Source of the DNA: Melitaea cinxia
Taxonomy: Eukaryota > Arthropoda > Insecta > Lepidoptera > Nymphalidae
Assembly: GCF_905220565.1 (NCBI RefSeq)
Contig: NC_059396.1
Coordinates: 9,707,206 to 9,771,205, forward strand
DNA length: 64,000 nucleotides
Reading direction: 5' to 3'
The translations under genes and the position numbers were made by a program. How positions within the stretch are numbered: position 1 is the first letter of the stretch; every line of letters starts with the position of its first letter. Shown piece after piece: positions 23,249-35,369 of this stretch. The notes below the pieces were generated by a model that worked only from the letters and a program-made list of their open reading frames with translations, ran no database searches and was not told where the DNA came from.

Positions 23249-24244
23249 AAAAATACATACTACGAAATAGACAGAAATTATCAATTTAATTTAAAATTAA
23301 AAAATAAACGTCAAATGTCTTCTAAGTATTGACTTAGAACTTATTGTAAGTATTTATAATCTATATTAACATTTTCAATTAAAGGACTTGTTGTTAATAA
23401 TCACATTTATTTACGATCAAAACTTAATATTTTATTATATTAAACGATAGCTATATTAAATCAATTGAGCAAAATAATATTATTATAAATATAACAAAGA
23501 TCGCATAAAATATCAATAATTAATTATTATTACATATCACATTGTTAAATGCATGATTTTTATATTTTAACAAACGACCAAAAATATAGGAATGATTTCG
23601 TCACAGATTGTTATTAATTTTAATAATTAAGTACCTACAAATGATACTATTACATTCACACGCATTATGTTTAATTCTTTTAATACTAATACTCAAAATT
23701 AATCTAAATAAAAAGTGAGAATTTTAAAAGAATCCCCATTAAAAAAATTAAATTCAAATCATAATATACAAACCTACATTTTTTTTAATTATGTATAATT
23801 TTCCGTCTAGCGTTAAGGTAGACAAAATCATTACCACGAAATCATATGAATTGATGTAAAAATGTTGTTCGAGTTAAGGAAAAACGAGATTCTCTTATTT
23901 AGAAGAAATCATACAAAAAGTGAACATGGATAAATCAGAAGAGATCGGCTGCTTCATGCTAACTAGACGTTACATAGATATTCAATTACACATCTGTGAT
24001 TAATAGGTTGAGAACGAAGTTGTACGAAGAGTCTAAGACAATACTAAAGACTTACCGACTCGTGTATCAAACCTTGAGAAATCAACTTTAACTATAAAAG
24101 CACATTTATAAATTCGACCTTCGTGTTGTTCCATATTAGCTTTAATTTAATCTTACGTGAATAAAGCTTACAGGTCAGACAATATATTGTAGATTTTTTT
24201 TCAAAATTCCTTTCAAATAGTCTCTGCCGAATATCCTTAGTATT
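23249..24244. other. AT-rich sequence, nothing recognised
   Basis: No supported gene or element. Long runs of A/T and poly-purine tracts only. Confidence 0.55.
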
Positions 24245-24261
24245 AGTTAACAAGCAACACA

Positions 24262-24583
24262 TCATTACAGCCTAAACAGTCCACTACTGGACATAGACCT
24301 CTACAAGTTTACGCCAAAAATAACGTGAACTCATGTGTTTTGCCCATAGTCACCACGCTGGGCAGGCGGGTTGGTGACCGCAGTACTGGCTTTGTCGCAC
24401 CGAAGATGCTGCTGCCCGTCTTCGGCCTGTGTATTTCAAAGCCAGCAGTTGGATGGTTATCCCGCCATCGGTCGGCTTCTTAAGTTCCAAGGTAGTAGCA
24501 GAACTGTGTTATCCCTTAGTCGCCTCTTACGACACCCACGGGAAGAGAGGGGGTGGCTAAATTCTTTAGTGCCGTAGCCACGC
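24262..24583 (-). mobile_element. Short RTE-derived (SINE-like) element with 17-bp target duplication
   Basis: The perfect 17-bp repeat AGTTAACAAGCAACACA lies at 24245-24261 and 24584-24600. Read on minus, the 322-bp insert begins with the LINE 5'-type phrase GTGTCGTAAGAGGCGACTAA. It ends with the RTE 3'-type phrase TCCAGTAGTGGACTGTTTAG, then GGCTGTAATGA. The whole coding part between is absent. It was probably mobilised in trans by an RTE enzyme. Confidence 0.85.
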
Positions 24584-24732
24584 AGTTAACAAGCAACACA
24601 GGATTGATATTATTATTTATCTCTTACGTTACATCCTACACTATCGGACCAAATAAGGCACTAAAAGCTACTTAAGATACAATTTCATGCATTACATCAC
24701 TTTTCACGGGCCAATTTAAAACTAATAGATAA

Positions 24733-26099
24733 TAGTGTTTGCTCGCAAACGAAAAAACCGACTTCAATTACATCGACAAGTAATACAAACTAAGAGGAAA
24801 AAAATTAACAAATGCACATGTCGTCACTACGATTTTCGAGGGTTTTCGTCGATTTCTCTGGGATTCACTCATCAGATCCTCGTTTCCTTATCATGGTACC
24901 AAATTTGAGATATCTCCTTTCCAACAAAAAAAGAATTATCAAAATCGGTCCATAAGCGACGAAGTTATCCCCAAACATACATAAAATATAATAAGGCCTA
25001 TGATAGAGTGATGAGGAATGAATTGTGGTCAGCATTGTCTGTGAATGGTGTGAGCAGTGTCCTCATACGAACATTGCAATCTCTTTATAGGGATTCTAGT
25101 GCTTGTGTGAGGATAAATCAATAATAAGGTTTAATATCGAAAAAGTTGTTAGACAGGGATGGGTAGCTTCACCGTGGCTGTTTAATCTGTTCATGGACAA
25201 TTGTTTGACAAAGTTAAAAGAGAATGAAAATGGGTTGAGAATGAATGAGTTACTCGTCAAATGTCTTCTCTATGCTGATGATCAAGTATTACTTGCGTCT
25301 TCGCCCGAGGAGTTGCAGGAGATGGTAACTGATATGAGTGGAGCTTTTGTAAGAAAGGGAATGAAGATGAATGTAAAGAAGACGAAAGTGATGGTGTTTG
25401 AAAGAGATGAGGCAGTGACAGACTGCAATATCGTGATTGGAGATGAACAACTTGAACAGGTGAATGAGTTTGTGTATCTGGGTTCAAAGTTTACAAGAGA
25501 TGGAAAGTGTGAGAGTGATATTGAAAAAAGAGTGAATGCAGGAAACAGGGTGAATGGAGCTTTGCACTCCTTTATGAGCAGTCGGGAGGTGTCTAACAAG
25601 GCTCGTTTGACTGTGCATGAGGGGGTGTTGGTTCCGACACTCATGTACGGAAGTGAAAGTTGTGTATGGCAGAAGAAACATGAAAGCAGAATAAATGCAG
25701 TTGAGATAAGAGCGTTAAGAAGTATGATAGGAGTTAAACTGAGTGACAGGATAAGAAATAGTGAGATAAGGAAACGTTGTGGTCTGAAAGAAGATGTAGT
25801 GACAAAAATTGAGAAAGGTATGCTCAGATAGTTTAGCCATGTCGAGAGAATGAGTGAAGAACGATTGACGAAAAAAGTGTATGAGGCGAGTGTGGATGGA
25901 AGGGTTGAAAGGGGTAGACCTAGGCGGACGTTCCGAGACCAAATAAGGAACGTCTAGAAAAAAGGCCAGGTCGAGAGTACCCTAAACCGAAGAGCATGTA
26001 TGAAGGGAATAATGAAAGTGGACGAAGCGAAAGAAGTATGTAAGGATCGTAGCAAGTGGAAAGAAGTGGTCTCTGCCTACCCCTACGGGAAAGAGGCGT

Positions 26100-26138
<39 letters not shown>

Positions 26139-26340
26139 TGTATACATAAAATATACATATAATTATATATATAAAATATATATATATATATATATATGGT
26201 TCAATTGAGTAACCGCCTCCTTTTTTGAAGTCGGTTAAATATAAAAAGAATCATCTAAATCGGTACACCCCGTAACAAATTTCGATACATTTAAAAAACA
26301 GAATCAAATTGAGAACCTCCTTCTTTTTTACAGCCGGTTA
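24733..26340 (-). repeat. AACCGACTTC-family repeat, copy split by a LINE
   Basis: The left part (24733-24990) begins GTTTGCTCGCAAACGAAAA and AACCGACTTCAATTACATCG. The right part (26142-26230) ends GAGTAACCGCCTCC, TTTTTTGAAGTCGGTTAAA. A further partial end follows at 26236-26340. The 14-bp repeat ATACATAAAATATA at 24977-24990 and 26142-26155 is the target duplication of the inserted LINE. Confidence 0.8.
24991..26141 (+). mobile_element. RTE-like LINE (TGTA-tailed family), 5'-truncated
   Basis: Begins inside the RT domain (AYDRVMRNELWSALSVNGVS), crosses a frameshift near 25120, and continues as the frame 25103-25831 with VRQGWVASPWLFNLFMDNCL, CLLYADDQVLLASSPEELQE, VYLGSKFTRDGKCE and LMYGSESCVWQKK. 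After a TAG the C-terminal part goes on in the same frame (FSHVERMSEERLTKKVYEAS). It ends at TGTATG repeats (26106-26141). A 14-bp target duplication flanks it. The same family supplies the minus-strand copy at 38-43 kb. Confidence 0.9.
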
Positions 26341-26475
26341 AAAAAGACATTATGGAAGCAGAACTATGTGAACATCAAAATAAAGAATTTGTTATGAGTG
26401 TATCAAATATATTACAAATTATACTTTTATATAATTATTGAGATTTTTTAACTACTTTTTTTCTATAAATTTTGA

Positions 26476-26481
26476 TTTATT
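26476..26481 (-). promoter_or_regulatory. Candidate polyadenylation signal of EOGT
   Basis: AATAAA on minus, about 200 bp after the EOGT stop codon at 26683. AT-rich DNA makes chance matches common. Confidence 0.4.
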
Positions 26482-26682
26482 AATTTTTTTGAGCTAACTT
26501 ATAATGTCAACTTAAGGTACGAATTTAGTAAAGCTGAGCAACTAGGCACATAAAATTAATGACTGAGTACCCTACAGTCGATATCATTAAGTTGTAAAAT
26601 ATTTAATGCCTATAATTTTCAGAATATAAATATCACATTGCTAGAGAGATGTTATTGTTATTATGCATATATCTAAAAAAAA

Positions 26683-29600
26683 TTACAGCTCTTCATGGGC
26701 ATTTTTCATCTTGGAAGCTTCAATAAAATTCTTAAAATCTTGTCGATTTCGAACATATGAAGCGCAGATCTCTACTAGACGTAAAAACTCTTCGACATCA
26801 AATGAATAGTTTGTAAATTTAGCGTGCGATACTCCTCCGGGTCCATGCCCCTAAAACATAAAATTAATAATATATAGTTTTAAAAAAAAAACGCGTATTG
26901 AATTATATTATAATTATTATTTACACTAATATTTTAACGTGATAATTTATTCTATATTTAAAACATCGGTAAAAAAAACTATTATTATAAGATTAACATA
27001 AGTGCTTTTGCTATAACTAAATTATGTGTCTTATCTATATCTTATTAACTAAGCAAGAGATAGTAATAATAATCAAATATTGGCACTAGTACAATATTCT
27101 TATTTCTTATTAATAAAATAATTACAGTTTTTCTGATGTTGCTTATTTTTGTTATTAATATATTTCATTTCATTTATTTTATTTATCAAAGGAGAACGAC
27201 TGTAGATGCACTAACTAGTTACATTAAATTATATTGGAAACTCAGCTCCTCTCAGTACGTCAATACTGTTTGGAATAGTTTGAGTACGAATTCCTAAAAT
27301 CGAGCCTTATTTGTTAGGTAAAGTTTTACTCATTTATGCATGTTTCATTTTCAAACAAAATGTTAAAGAACTTAGCTAAAACCGCTTATGTATGGTAACT
27401 AATATAAGTAATCCTCTTAAAAATATAATTTTTCATTGAAGCGAAACTTGTCTCAAATATGGAATGAAAAGAAATTGATTCAATTTGTTAAAAAACGAGT
27501 GTGCTTTAGACCACATGACTGAAGTAAAACTTCTTTAGCAATAGGCTTGCACTGTATCTTAGATATACGAAAAGTAACTGGCTATGAGAGAACGACAGAA
27601 ATAAAATGTATGCTCGCACCTCTCTCTCTTGCTCCGTTCGCCTCACCCGATCACACATTTCGTAACGCTCTCGTCGCGCATTCACCAGCTTACTCTCCTA
27701 ATCAAACGTACGTGTAGAAGTTTTACTCCAATAAAAAAAAATATACCTGGTCTTGCTGTACTAATTTTGCCTTATTTTGCCACGTGACATATTTAAGACC
27801 TCGAAGTCGGGATAAATCCGCGTAACAATTAGCATCTTCACAATTATATCTGAAATTCAAAATAAAAAGCAATTAACAAAAATACTTACGTTGTGTTATA
27901 TTTAGTGAATGTAAATATTATTTGATCAATAAGTTACATAATAACTTAAAATAAAATGTGAACTAATTTAATTATACTTTGAGTGTGTTAAATACTATTT
28001 TTACACGAAATGTATCTATTTTACGATATACAAAGAACTATATATACTATGTATACTAACACTTCAAAAACAGCTGCCCAGTCCGGTAAAAACAACAAAT
28101 GAGTGAGGCCTGCTCCGTGCATCCCTACAAATACATCAGTATTATGCGTTATTTCTAACTGCTTCGTAAAAGGAACAGTTCTGTCATAAACAACCCTCTT
28201 TATGTCATAACCCTGTACTCTCATCAGTCTTTCGACTATTTCATCTTCGTTAAGTATCGTACGATAAGTTGTTCCTCTTGATAATAGCGTTATTCGTACT
28301 TTATCATTCTCCCGAGTGTGGAGTTTCACATTCAGAGAATGAAGTATATGCTTAGAAAATGCATGAAATAATCCACTTCTCTCACATCCATAAATCTGAA
28401 AAACCAATTTCAAAGATTATTTATACATATAAATAAAATTGAAGTGACTGTCTGTGATTTTAATAAAACTGTGTTTTTTCAAGTGGTTGGTACCTATAGT
28501 TATTTACACAATACTAAAACACAAACAAACGATTTTAATATTTTTGTCTGTCTTTCCTTTGTCTGGGATAATCTCCGGAATTGTTGAACCGATTTTTATG
28601 GCACTTTCACTGGAAGATGTGGAGCAACATATATGCTACTTTTTATCCTGGGATTCCTGCGAAATCGAGATTTACACGGGATAAAACGCGTTTACCACTC
28701 ATGTCTATATATAAAATAAAATTGAAGTGTCTGTGTGATTTAAAAATAACTATTTATTTTCAGATGCATAGGTATATTGTTTATACGATTCTAACGCACA
28801 AATAAGCGATTATAAATTTTTTGTCTGTCTGTCTGTTTTCTGTGGTGATAAAGGAGATCACATAACAAGATATACTTTTTATCCCATAATTCCCACGGGA
28901 TCAGGATCATGCTGTTAAAATAATAGTGAGTATACAGATATAATCTCCAACGCGAACGAAGTCGCGGATACAGCTAGTTATTAAATAAATATGTTTTATT
29001 TTACTATTTAAAATATATTAGCAGTGCTTGTAATTAGTTTTAAGAAATCAAACAACTGGTATATTTGACTATTCTCACTATATTATAACACTGCAATAAA
29101 TAATTACTGAGTAGACTAGCATTCGCTTCTTGCTCTGGTAATCGAAAAGTAGTTATAGAAAAATACCAACAACATTACCCGACACACTCGATCCTGATTG
29201 GTTGGTCGCCAGTCAACAAAAAAAACGAGACCATGCAAGAAATAGAGTGACGAATGCACACAGTATTTTAAAAATAATAATTAATCATACATTTGAACTG
29301 GAATAATAGAAATTTTTTATCGTATTAACAAAGATCTTACCATTAGCGATTTTAAATATTAAAAATTGCGAAATTCTTACGAGCCATTTCACAAAAATCG
29401 GTAACAATCCGCGAAATTGTAATATTTTGACGTCGTTAATCTCAGTGTTGGATGCAATAATGTAATTTATATTCTTGAAATATAATAGAGCAACCTTTGT
29501 TGTAGTCCATAGTCAGATCAGAATTTTGATTTATATTATGTGTATAAAATTATTAACCTTTTCATCAGCCTCCTCCCTGGGTAAACGGTCGCAATGTATA

Positions 29601-32600
29601 CTTTGAAGTCCTACTTTTCAATAACCTCTACGTTGAAACCATTTTAAAAAAATATCATAATATGTGGAATATAATTTTGTTGTCCACTATCATAGATTTT
29701 TATTCCATTTGTATCTCTATTAAACGATAAAAAAAATTTAAAGTTACGAATATTTTCCAAATAAGTACAATTTTAAAAGCGATATTTCTCTTAGAAAACT
29801 AAGAAATTTTAACGAACTATCTTCATCAAAGTAAACTTACATCATTAAGGAATACAAAAAAAATAATTAAAAGATGTAATTATTTTTAATACATTTTATA
29901 TTAAATAATAAAAAGATAGTATATATTGCCACACATCAAGCTCGGTAAATCAGTCGAGCGCTAGCGCTCTTAGAGGTAAGGTCCACGCCAAATTCTGCGC
30001 AGCCGTCTCTTTCGCTCACACGCGCCAAGCGCCTGTTGTTATAGCGGATAAAACGCATTTGATAGTTTCATAATAAAATATAAATAAAATAAACATATTA
30101 CGAAAATGACTGTAAAATAATATAATGATAATTTCTGTAAACAAATGTATAATTTAATTTTCTTTTCTCACACTATCAATACAAATAGGCATTTCAATCT
30201 GTTTGTCTTGTTATTTGTTAATTAATATGTTTGTCGGTGTCGATGTCATTAAATGCCTTTTTATTCATATCGTAAATATTAGATTCATTCGTAAACTGAA
30301 AAAACTAAATCAATTTAAAAAAATTGTTTCATAAAATTGATTTTTTTAATTTTATTTTAAATTTATTGACTGTTGTTATATAACATACTTGAAATTTTTA
30401 ACAAATTAATTATGTAAAAAACATTTTATACCATAGTTATAATTTTTATTATACATCAGAAAATGATCACGATGGTCTTTTGGTTGTCACACTATACGTA
30501 CTAGCACAAAGATCGCGCGGCTCGTACGACTCGCGCGATGCGACCAAATTTACCTAAACTTGCAGAGCGTAAAATTGTGAAATGGCTTTTAAATCCAATA
30601 GATGCAGTTAGTCAAAAAAGTTGTAACATAACATACTAACCAAAGGAGTATTATAGTATAATCCAAATATCATGCGTGGTAGAAGAGGAAATACAACATT
30701 TTTGAAACAGACTACTTTGCCTCTAAATTTTTTTAAATCCCAAATAGGATTAACAGTAAAAGCTTTAAAGGCATCTTTGAATGCTGAATTATAAGTGAAA
30801 GTTTCCCAGACTAAAATGTGGTTATCTCTTGAAAATGTTGATGGGTGCGTAGAATTCACGTGGAGTGAAGCATATAAATTGAAGAAATCACAGAAGTGAT
30901 GGTACATGTTCACAGCTGAAATTTCAAAAGACAAAATTATCAAATACTCAATTTTATTTTAAAACTAACTGAGAAATGTCAACTTTACTGAATATTTCAA
31001 AATTTGTTTGTAACAATCGGTAACCCATGTAAATCTTCCCATATCGCTTAAACCATGGATCAAAACAAAATACCATTTAAAGCAAAGTTTATCTTTATGC
31101 AATGATCTTGATTATAGGTTAATTTTTATAAGTAAGGACAAAAATTACCATAATTTATGTTAATGCTCACTTTTAAAGCTCTTTGTAATTTCAAAAAAAA
31201 TTAAACATCATAATAAAATGTTGCTTCTGTGCTTTTTTTTCTTCAGACTTATTTTTTTACGAAAATAAAATGCTGTTTATAAACTCAGGTACAACCATAG
31301 ATATAGTAAAAAAAAGTAGATAATGCGCGGCCTTTGTTGTTAGTGAAGCCACAAAACTCGGCTCCTTCAAGTAAATACACGCGCTCACGCACACATATGC
31401 ATCAAACTACGCTCATTTTCGTTAGTATGTCACGAGGCTTCATACAGTAACTTTGCTTATAAAATGCCGTCTTGTGTGATTAAATGGTGCAAAAACAATA
31501 CCAAAGTAAACAAAAAATCTGAAGGAATATCGTTTCACACGTAAGTACATATAAAACTTTAAATTTATTGTTATTCCAAAATAATATTGAGGTTATTCGG
31601 AACTTATAATTTCAATGTCACGAAATGACGTACCACGGGAGTGTTGCCAGTAGTTCTTTTTTTCAATACCCCAAAATGTGGGTAAGTAAATTGTACGCAA
31701 TCAGAAAAATAATTAAGTAAAAAGTAGACATAGTTATTGTTTTTTTTTCTCGTGTTATTTTACGTTACATAAATTGAAACTAAAAAAATCAAAATATATT
31801 TATGAATTATTAACTCGTTTGTTTTATGTTTTAACTTTTTACAATTTTACTATCAAATTTCATGGTTTTAGGTTTCCAACGAATATTTTAATAAGAGGTG
31901 AATGGGTAGCGGCTGTAAGACTGAGAAAATGACCACGATTATGCTGGCCATGCGCATAAAGTCAATTTAATACGATTAGTGATTGAAAAATATTTGAACA
32001 TAAGACTACATCATATTAGTAAAATGCAAACAATGACGATGACTCTGAGTTCTAAGCGACAAAAATTTAAAAACTTATACAACATAAAGGATTCTAGGTT
32101 TAAGAAAAATAGTTAAAAAAAACCGACTGCAAACTGGAAAGAGATAAACAGAGGGGATAGGAAGTGTCCATTCATACGATTATCTTACGAATATATTTTT
32201 TTATTATTCTACCGATTTTTTGTTTTATTTTTAGTAAATTTATTTAAAACTATAAACAGGTTTTTATTTTCACATACCCATTTTACCTATATTAAATTAA
32301 TTGTTTAATAAAAATTTTAGGGACTTTTTTTAAAAGGTGTCAACACTACACTCACTCACACATCTTTAAAAAAGTGGCTTCAGTTTTCTGTTCTAGGTGC
32401 GTTATCTACCTTTTTTTACTTGATCTATGGGTACAACATAGCTTTCTACTAGTAAAAGAATTTCCAAAATCAGTGTAATGGTTCCAGAAACTAACCTCTA
32501 CAAATCTACAAAGACGTTCACAAGCTTATCACTTTATAAAATTTGTTAACCGACTTCAAAAAGAGGGGAGGTTTCTCAATTCAACTGTATGTATATATTT

Positions 32601-33857
32601 TTTTATGTGAGTTCGTGGATAACTTCTCCATTTATAAACCAAATTTGATATATTTTTTTTTTTTGTTAGAAAGGAGATATCTCAAGGTTGGTACCATGAT
32701 AAGGAAACCAGAATCTGATGATGGCATCCCAGAGAAATCAAGGTGAACCTTCGAAGGTAGTGACAACTAGTGCGTTTGTTAATCCTTTCATCTACTTACA
32801 TTGTATTACATTGTCGATGTAATTGAAGTCGGTTTCTTTGCATTTGCTAGCAAACACAATTATATTGACACTTTAGAAACTTACTTGCATCTAATTTCAT
32901 TATATACGTAGGTTTATCTACAATAATATCACACATTCCATCCTCAATAGGTCTTTTTGATGTTTTAATATAATTAACAAACTCGGGTGCCCATGATTGT
33001 AAGGCACTCATGTGTTCTGCTTCTTTCATCAGCCTCTCAGAATATAATTGACAATAACCACCTGTAAATCAATAAAAAAAAAACTTTACACAAACGTACA
33101 AGCCATAACAATTTTTGACTAGTGATTGTGACCCCTTATATTATTAATATATTCTCTATATATTCTTTATGAATATTATAATACATTTACCTATTTGACC
33201 AGGACCCAGGATATCCATTTTATACCTTAAATTATCACCTCGACCTACTAATCCTTGAAAATTAAGCATTAAGTTGCGACCCCTACAAAACCTGGAAATT
33301 ATTATAACTGAATTATTAAAATTTATATCAAAGTAAGACAATATTAATATAAATAAAGTTGTATAGCAAACCTCAAATATTTAGAACATTCTAGTGAACT
33401 ATCTTGAGGATATGTGGCTTCACACATTACCATCAACTCTTGAATTTGTTCTTTAATATACCCTAAAAATAATTAAGCACTATTTAGTAAAATAATAATT
33501 ACTTTTATAAACAGTACAATTTAGGTAAAATGTATTACCGAAGTCAGCTTGGGTATAAAATGTATCATATTGCGCTTCTTTTGTTTTCACCCAACCTTTA
33601 TGATCTCCTGGACATCTGGGTCTAACATGATACGAATTATTTTTCTCACATGTACTTTCATAGCCCCAACACACTTTCTTATTAATTAAAAACTTAAACC
33701 GACAATCAGAACTATCCGCACACGATTTACTTAAATCAGAATAACTATTGAAGAAATAAGGCAAATGTTCCGAAGGAATATTTATTTCCTCTATACTAAT
33801 AGAGTTTATTTCATACAAATATCCTAGAAAGAATACTGGATATAAAAAGATTTTCAT
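26683..33857 (-). CDS. EOGT: EGF domain-specific O-GlcNAc transferase (EOGT), 8 coding exons
   Basis: Transfers N-acetylglucosamine to Ser/Thr of EGF repeats (Notch-type and matrix proteins) in the ER lumen; GT61 family. Exons on minus: 33857-33539, 33462-33372, 33291-33191, 33061-32885, 30915-30641, 28395-28061, 27849-27747, 26850-26683. All junctions are GT-AG and the total is 1569 nt (522 aa plus stop), close to family length. Residues 1-19 (MKIFLYPVFFLGYLYEINS) look like a signal peptide; an in-frame ATG at 33872 would add five residues. Recognisable blocks: CWGYESTCEKNN, GPGQIGGYCQLYSERL, NMYHHFCDFFNLY, LLPRMIFGLYYNTPL, GMHGAGLTHLLFLPDWAAVF (about residue 413) and NYSFDVEEFLRLV. It ends HEEL, a KDEL-type ER-retention signal. 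Transposons fill the larger introns but spare all exons. Confidence 0.96.
27497..27729. repeat. MITE-like repeat beside EOGT exon 7
   Basis: The left side reads GAGTGTGCTTTAGACCACAT, then GAAGTAAAACTTCT. The right end is AGAAGTTTTACTCC, an inverted match to the inner left. A related end in opposite orientation lies at 50301-50338. It stops only 17 bp from the EOGT exon at 27747. Confidence 0.55.
28418..28976 (+). mobile_element. Helitron-like fragments, two in tandem
   Basis: A truncated copy (from about 28418) is followed by another beginning TCTATATATAAAATAAAATTG at 28703. The latter ends GCGGATACAGCTAG before TT at 28976, matching Helitron-type TC...CTAG ends. Both carry the TTGTCTGTCTG phrase. 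There is no protein-coding capacity. They lie in the EOGT intron between exons 5 and 6. Confidence 0.55.
29381..30588. mobile_element. piggyBac-like MITE, 1208 bp, copy 1
   Basis: Terminal inverted repeats GAGCCATTTCACAA / TTGTGAAATGGCT(T) with TTAC (from TTAA) on the left and TTAA on the right. An almost identical element of exactly the same length is at 40672-41879. The interior has no ORF above 60 codons. It contains a 14-bp palindrome GAGCGCTAGCGCTC and the CpG-rich GATCGCGCGGCTCGTACGAC near the right end. The TTAA target is the hallmark of piggyBac. It lies in an EOGT intron, ending 48 bp from an exon. Confidence 0.85.
31296..32429 (+). mobile_element. P-element-like transposon with THAP exon, internally deleted
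   Basis: The 8-bp direct repeat GGTACAAC (31288-31295 and 32430-32437) brackets inverted termini of about 34 bp. The left begins CATAGATATAGTAAAAAAAA and the right, reversed, CATAGATCAAGTAAAAAAAG; both continue GTAGATAAxGC. Eight-base duplications and CA-starting inverted repeats of about 30 bp are P-superfamily traits. A THAP zinc-finger start lies 168 bp inside the left end, where P transposases begin. At 1134 bp the element is too short for a full transposase, and the rest is unrecognisable. It sits in an EOGT intron, antisense to EOGT. Confidence 0.8.
31464..31930 (+). pseudogene. THAP-domain N-terminus of a P-like transposase
   Basis: Exon 1 (31464-31540) encodes MPSCVIKWCKNNTKVNKKSE, then GISFHT. 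GTAAGT follows, with a 331-bp intron ending in TTTTAG. Exon 2 (31872-31930) encodes FPTNILIRGEWVAAVRLRK, then TGA. The cysteines at 4 and 9, the FHTFP turn and the invariant Trp match a THAP C2CH zinc finger. The final Cys-His pair is lost beyond the stop. THAP domains bind DNA, and in P transposases they recognise the element ends. Confidence 0.8.
32548..32862 (+). repeat. AACCGACTTC-family repeat, copy next to EOGT exon 4
   Basis: Starts AACCGACTTCAAAAAGAGGG and ends GATGTAATTGAAGTCGG, TTTGCTAGCAAACACAATTA. Most of the inner modules are missing. It ends 22 bp from the EOGT exon boundary at 32885, on the donor side. Confidence 0.8.
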
Positions 33858-33872
33858 TGTTATAACCCGCAT

Positions 33873-34080
33873 TTGAAAATCAAATTTTAATATATTTAAA
33901 CTTAAAAGAATTATGTTGAGGTTAATATTCTGTTTACACTGCGCTGCCAATACGCGGCTCTCTACTGAGTTAAGTTACCATGACATTACAAACTGACAGT
34001 TTCCTCACTATCAAACATAAACATAGGGTATGTTCCGATATGAACTCATGAACTGCGAGCACTGCATAGTGCTACCACCA
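33873..34080 (-). promoter_or_regulatory. Probable EOGT 5' UTR and promoter region
   Basis: The 200 bp upstream of the EOGT start are free of recognised repeats before the LINE fragment begins. No TATA box or sharp initiator can be named. The assignment is by position only. Confidence 0.35.
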
Positions 34081-35195
34081 CTGTAGAAAAATTCGTTCCG
34101 TTATGGACTGCCAGTATACTGTCGCAGTACAAAATACTTTGTAGAAAGTGTTTTGAGATGCTTGGTGATTGAATCGATCCTGAAGTCTTTATGGAGATCT
34201 ATGTTACGTACGCACCACGGTGAGGCCGTGGCCGTACGTAGCGATTCTGCGAACGAACGACCACAGAGTTTGTACAATGTCATCTTACTTCTAAGAGACA
34301 TTTTACTCTTTCCGCATAGAATCATATATAACCTATTGAGTACGAAAGCGGCTCTGTTAAGGACGTGGCTTTTTTTTGCCACGGGATCGGTGTCTCGAAG
34401 AGTTTGAATGTCTTATCGGTCGCCTTTGTCTCCAAAATATATATTTTGGGTTTTTGGTGAAGTGCACCGCTGAGTTTTTTTCAGCGTTGACCTGGATTCT
34501 CCACTACCTGAACCACTCGCCTAGTGCGGTGGTTGCAGTTTGAAGGCGTCTGGACATTGTGTCTATTGAGACGGAGGTCGTGAAGATTGCAGTGTCGTCT
34601 GCGAAGAGTGCTAGTTTGGTTGCTGAGCTTTGTGTCGTTCATATATAGTGAATACAGGAACGGAGAAAGTAAGGATCCCTGTGGGACACCGGCTCGTATC
34701 GGCCGAAGCGACGATAACGCGCCTTCGACTCGATAGCGGAATGAGCGATTCGATAAGTTGTCTCGTATTATGAGCACGAGTCTGTGTGGTATTTTAAGTT
34801 TGTACAGCTTGTATATTAAGCCGTTGTGCCAGACTTTGTCGAATGCTTTCGCTATGTCGAAGAAGAGAGCGCCCTTTGACTGGGTTCTTGTCTCAGCGAA
34901 ACTGGATAGGATGTGTTCCGTGGTGCGGTACACTTGTCGGATGGATGAGTGTCCAGCTCGGAATCCGAACTGCTCATCAATGAGTGGAACGTAGTGCTGA
35001 TGTGGTGTGAGGACCTTTTATAGTCCCTGTCGCTCTTCAGGATGGTGTCCAGTTTGGTGGGAGATCAGGTAATCCTCGTGAATACTGCCCACTGTGACAT
35101 CACTCGCTTGAGTGGGGGTGCGAGACAATAGCACGGACATGGAGGCAGGGCGTAGAACAAAAGGCGCAGGCGCATCCATCTTGCTTGAAGGCAGA
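34080..35195 (-). pseudogene. Jockey-like LINE fragment
   Basis: On minus, from 35060 down: VPLIDEQFGFRAGHSSIRQV, then the frame 34933-34481 with GALFFDIAKAFDKVWHNGLI, SNRSFRYRVEGALSS and RAGVPQGSLLSPFLYSLYMN. Frameshifts follow where the catalytic ADD should be. The piece at 34382-34101 holds the C-terminal region (RSKMTLYKLC ... RNIDLHKDFRIDSI). Both the endonuclease and the 3' end are lost or unrecognisable. It lies just upstream of EOGT. Confidence 0.82.
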
Positions 35196-35369
35196 TATGT
35201 CATATATGTATGATCATCGTATGATTTGCGTGCTTAGCCCAATATCATAAATGGCAGTAGAAGCGGTAACGAATTGGGATACTACAAATATATACTATAT
35301 ACCACACCACATAAAAAAATCTAGTCTTTACTTAAAATATTTAAATTACTCTGCTGTCACATATCGTGG

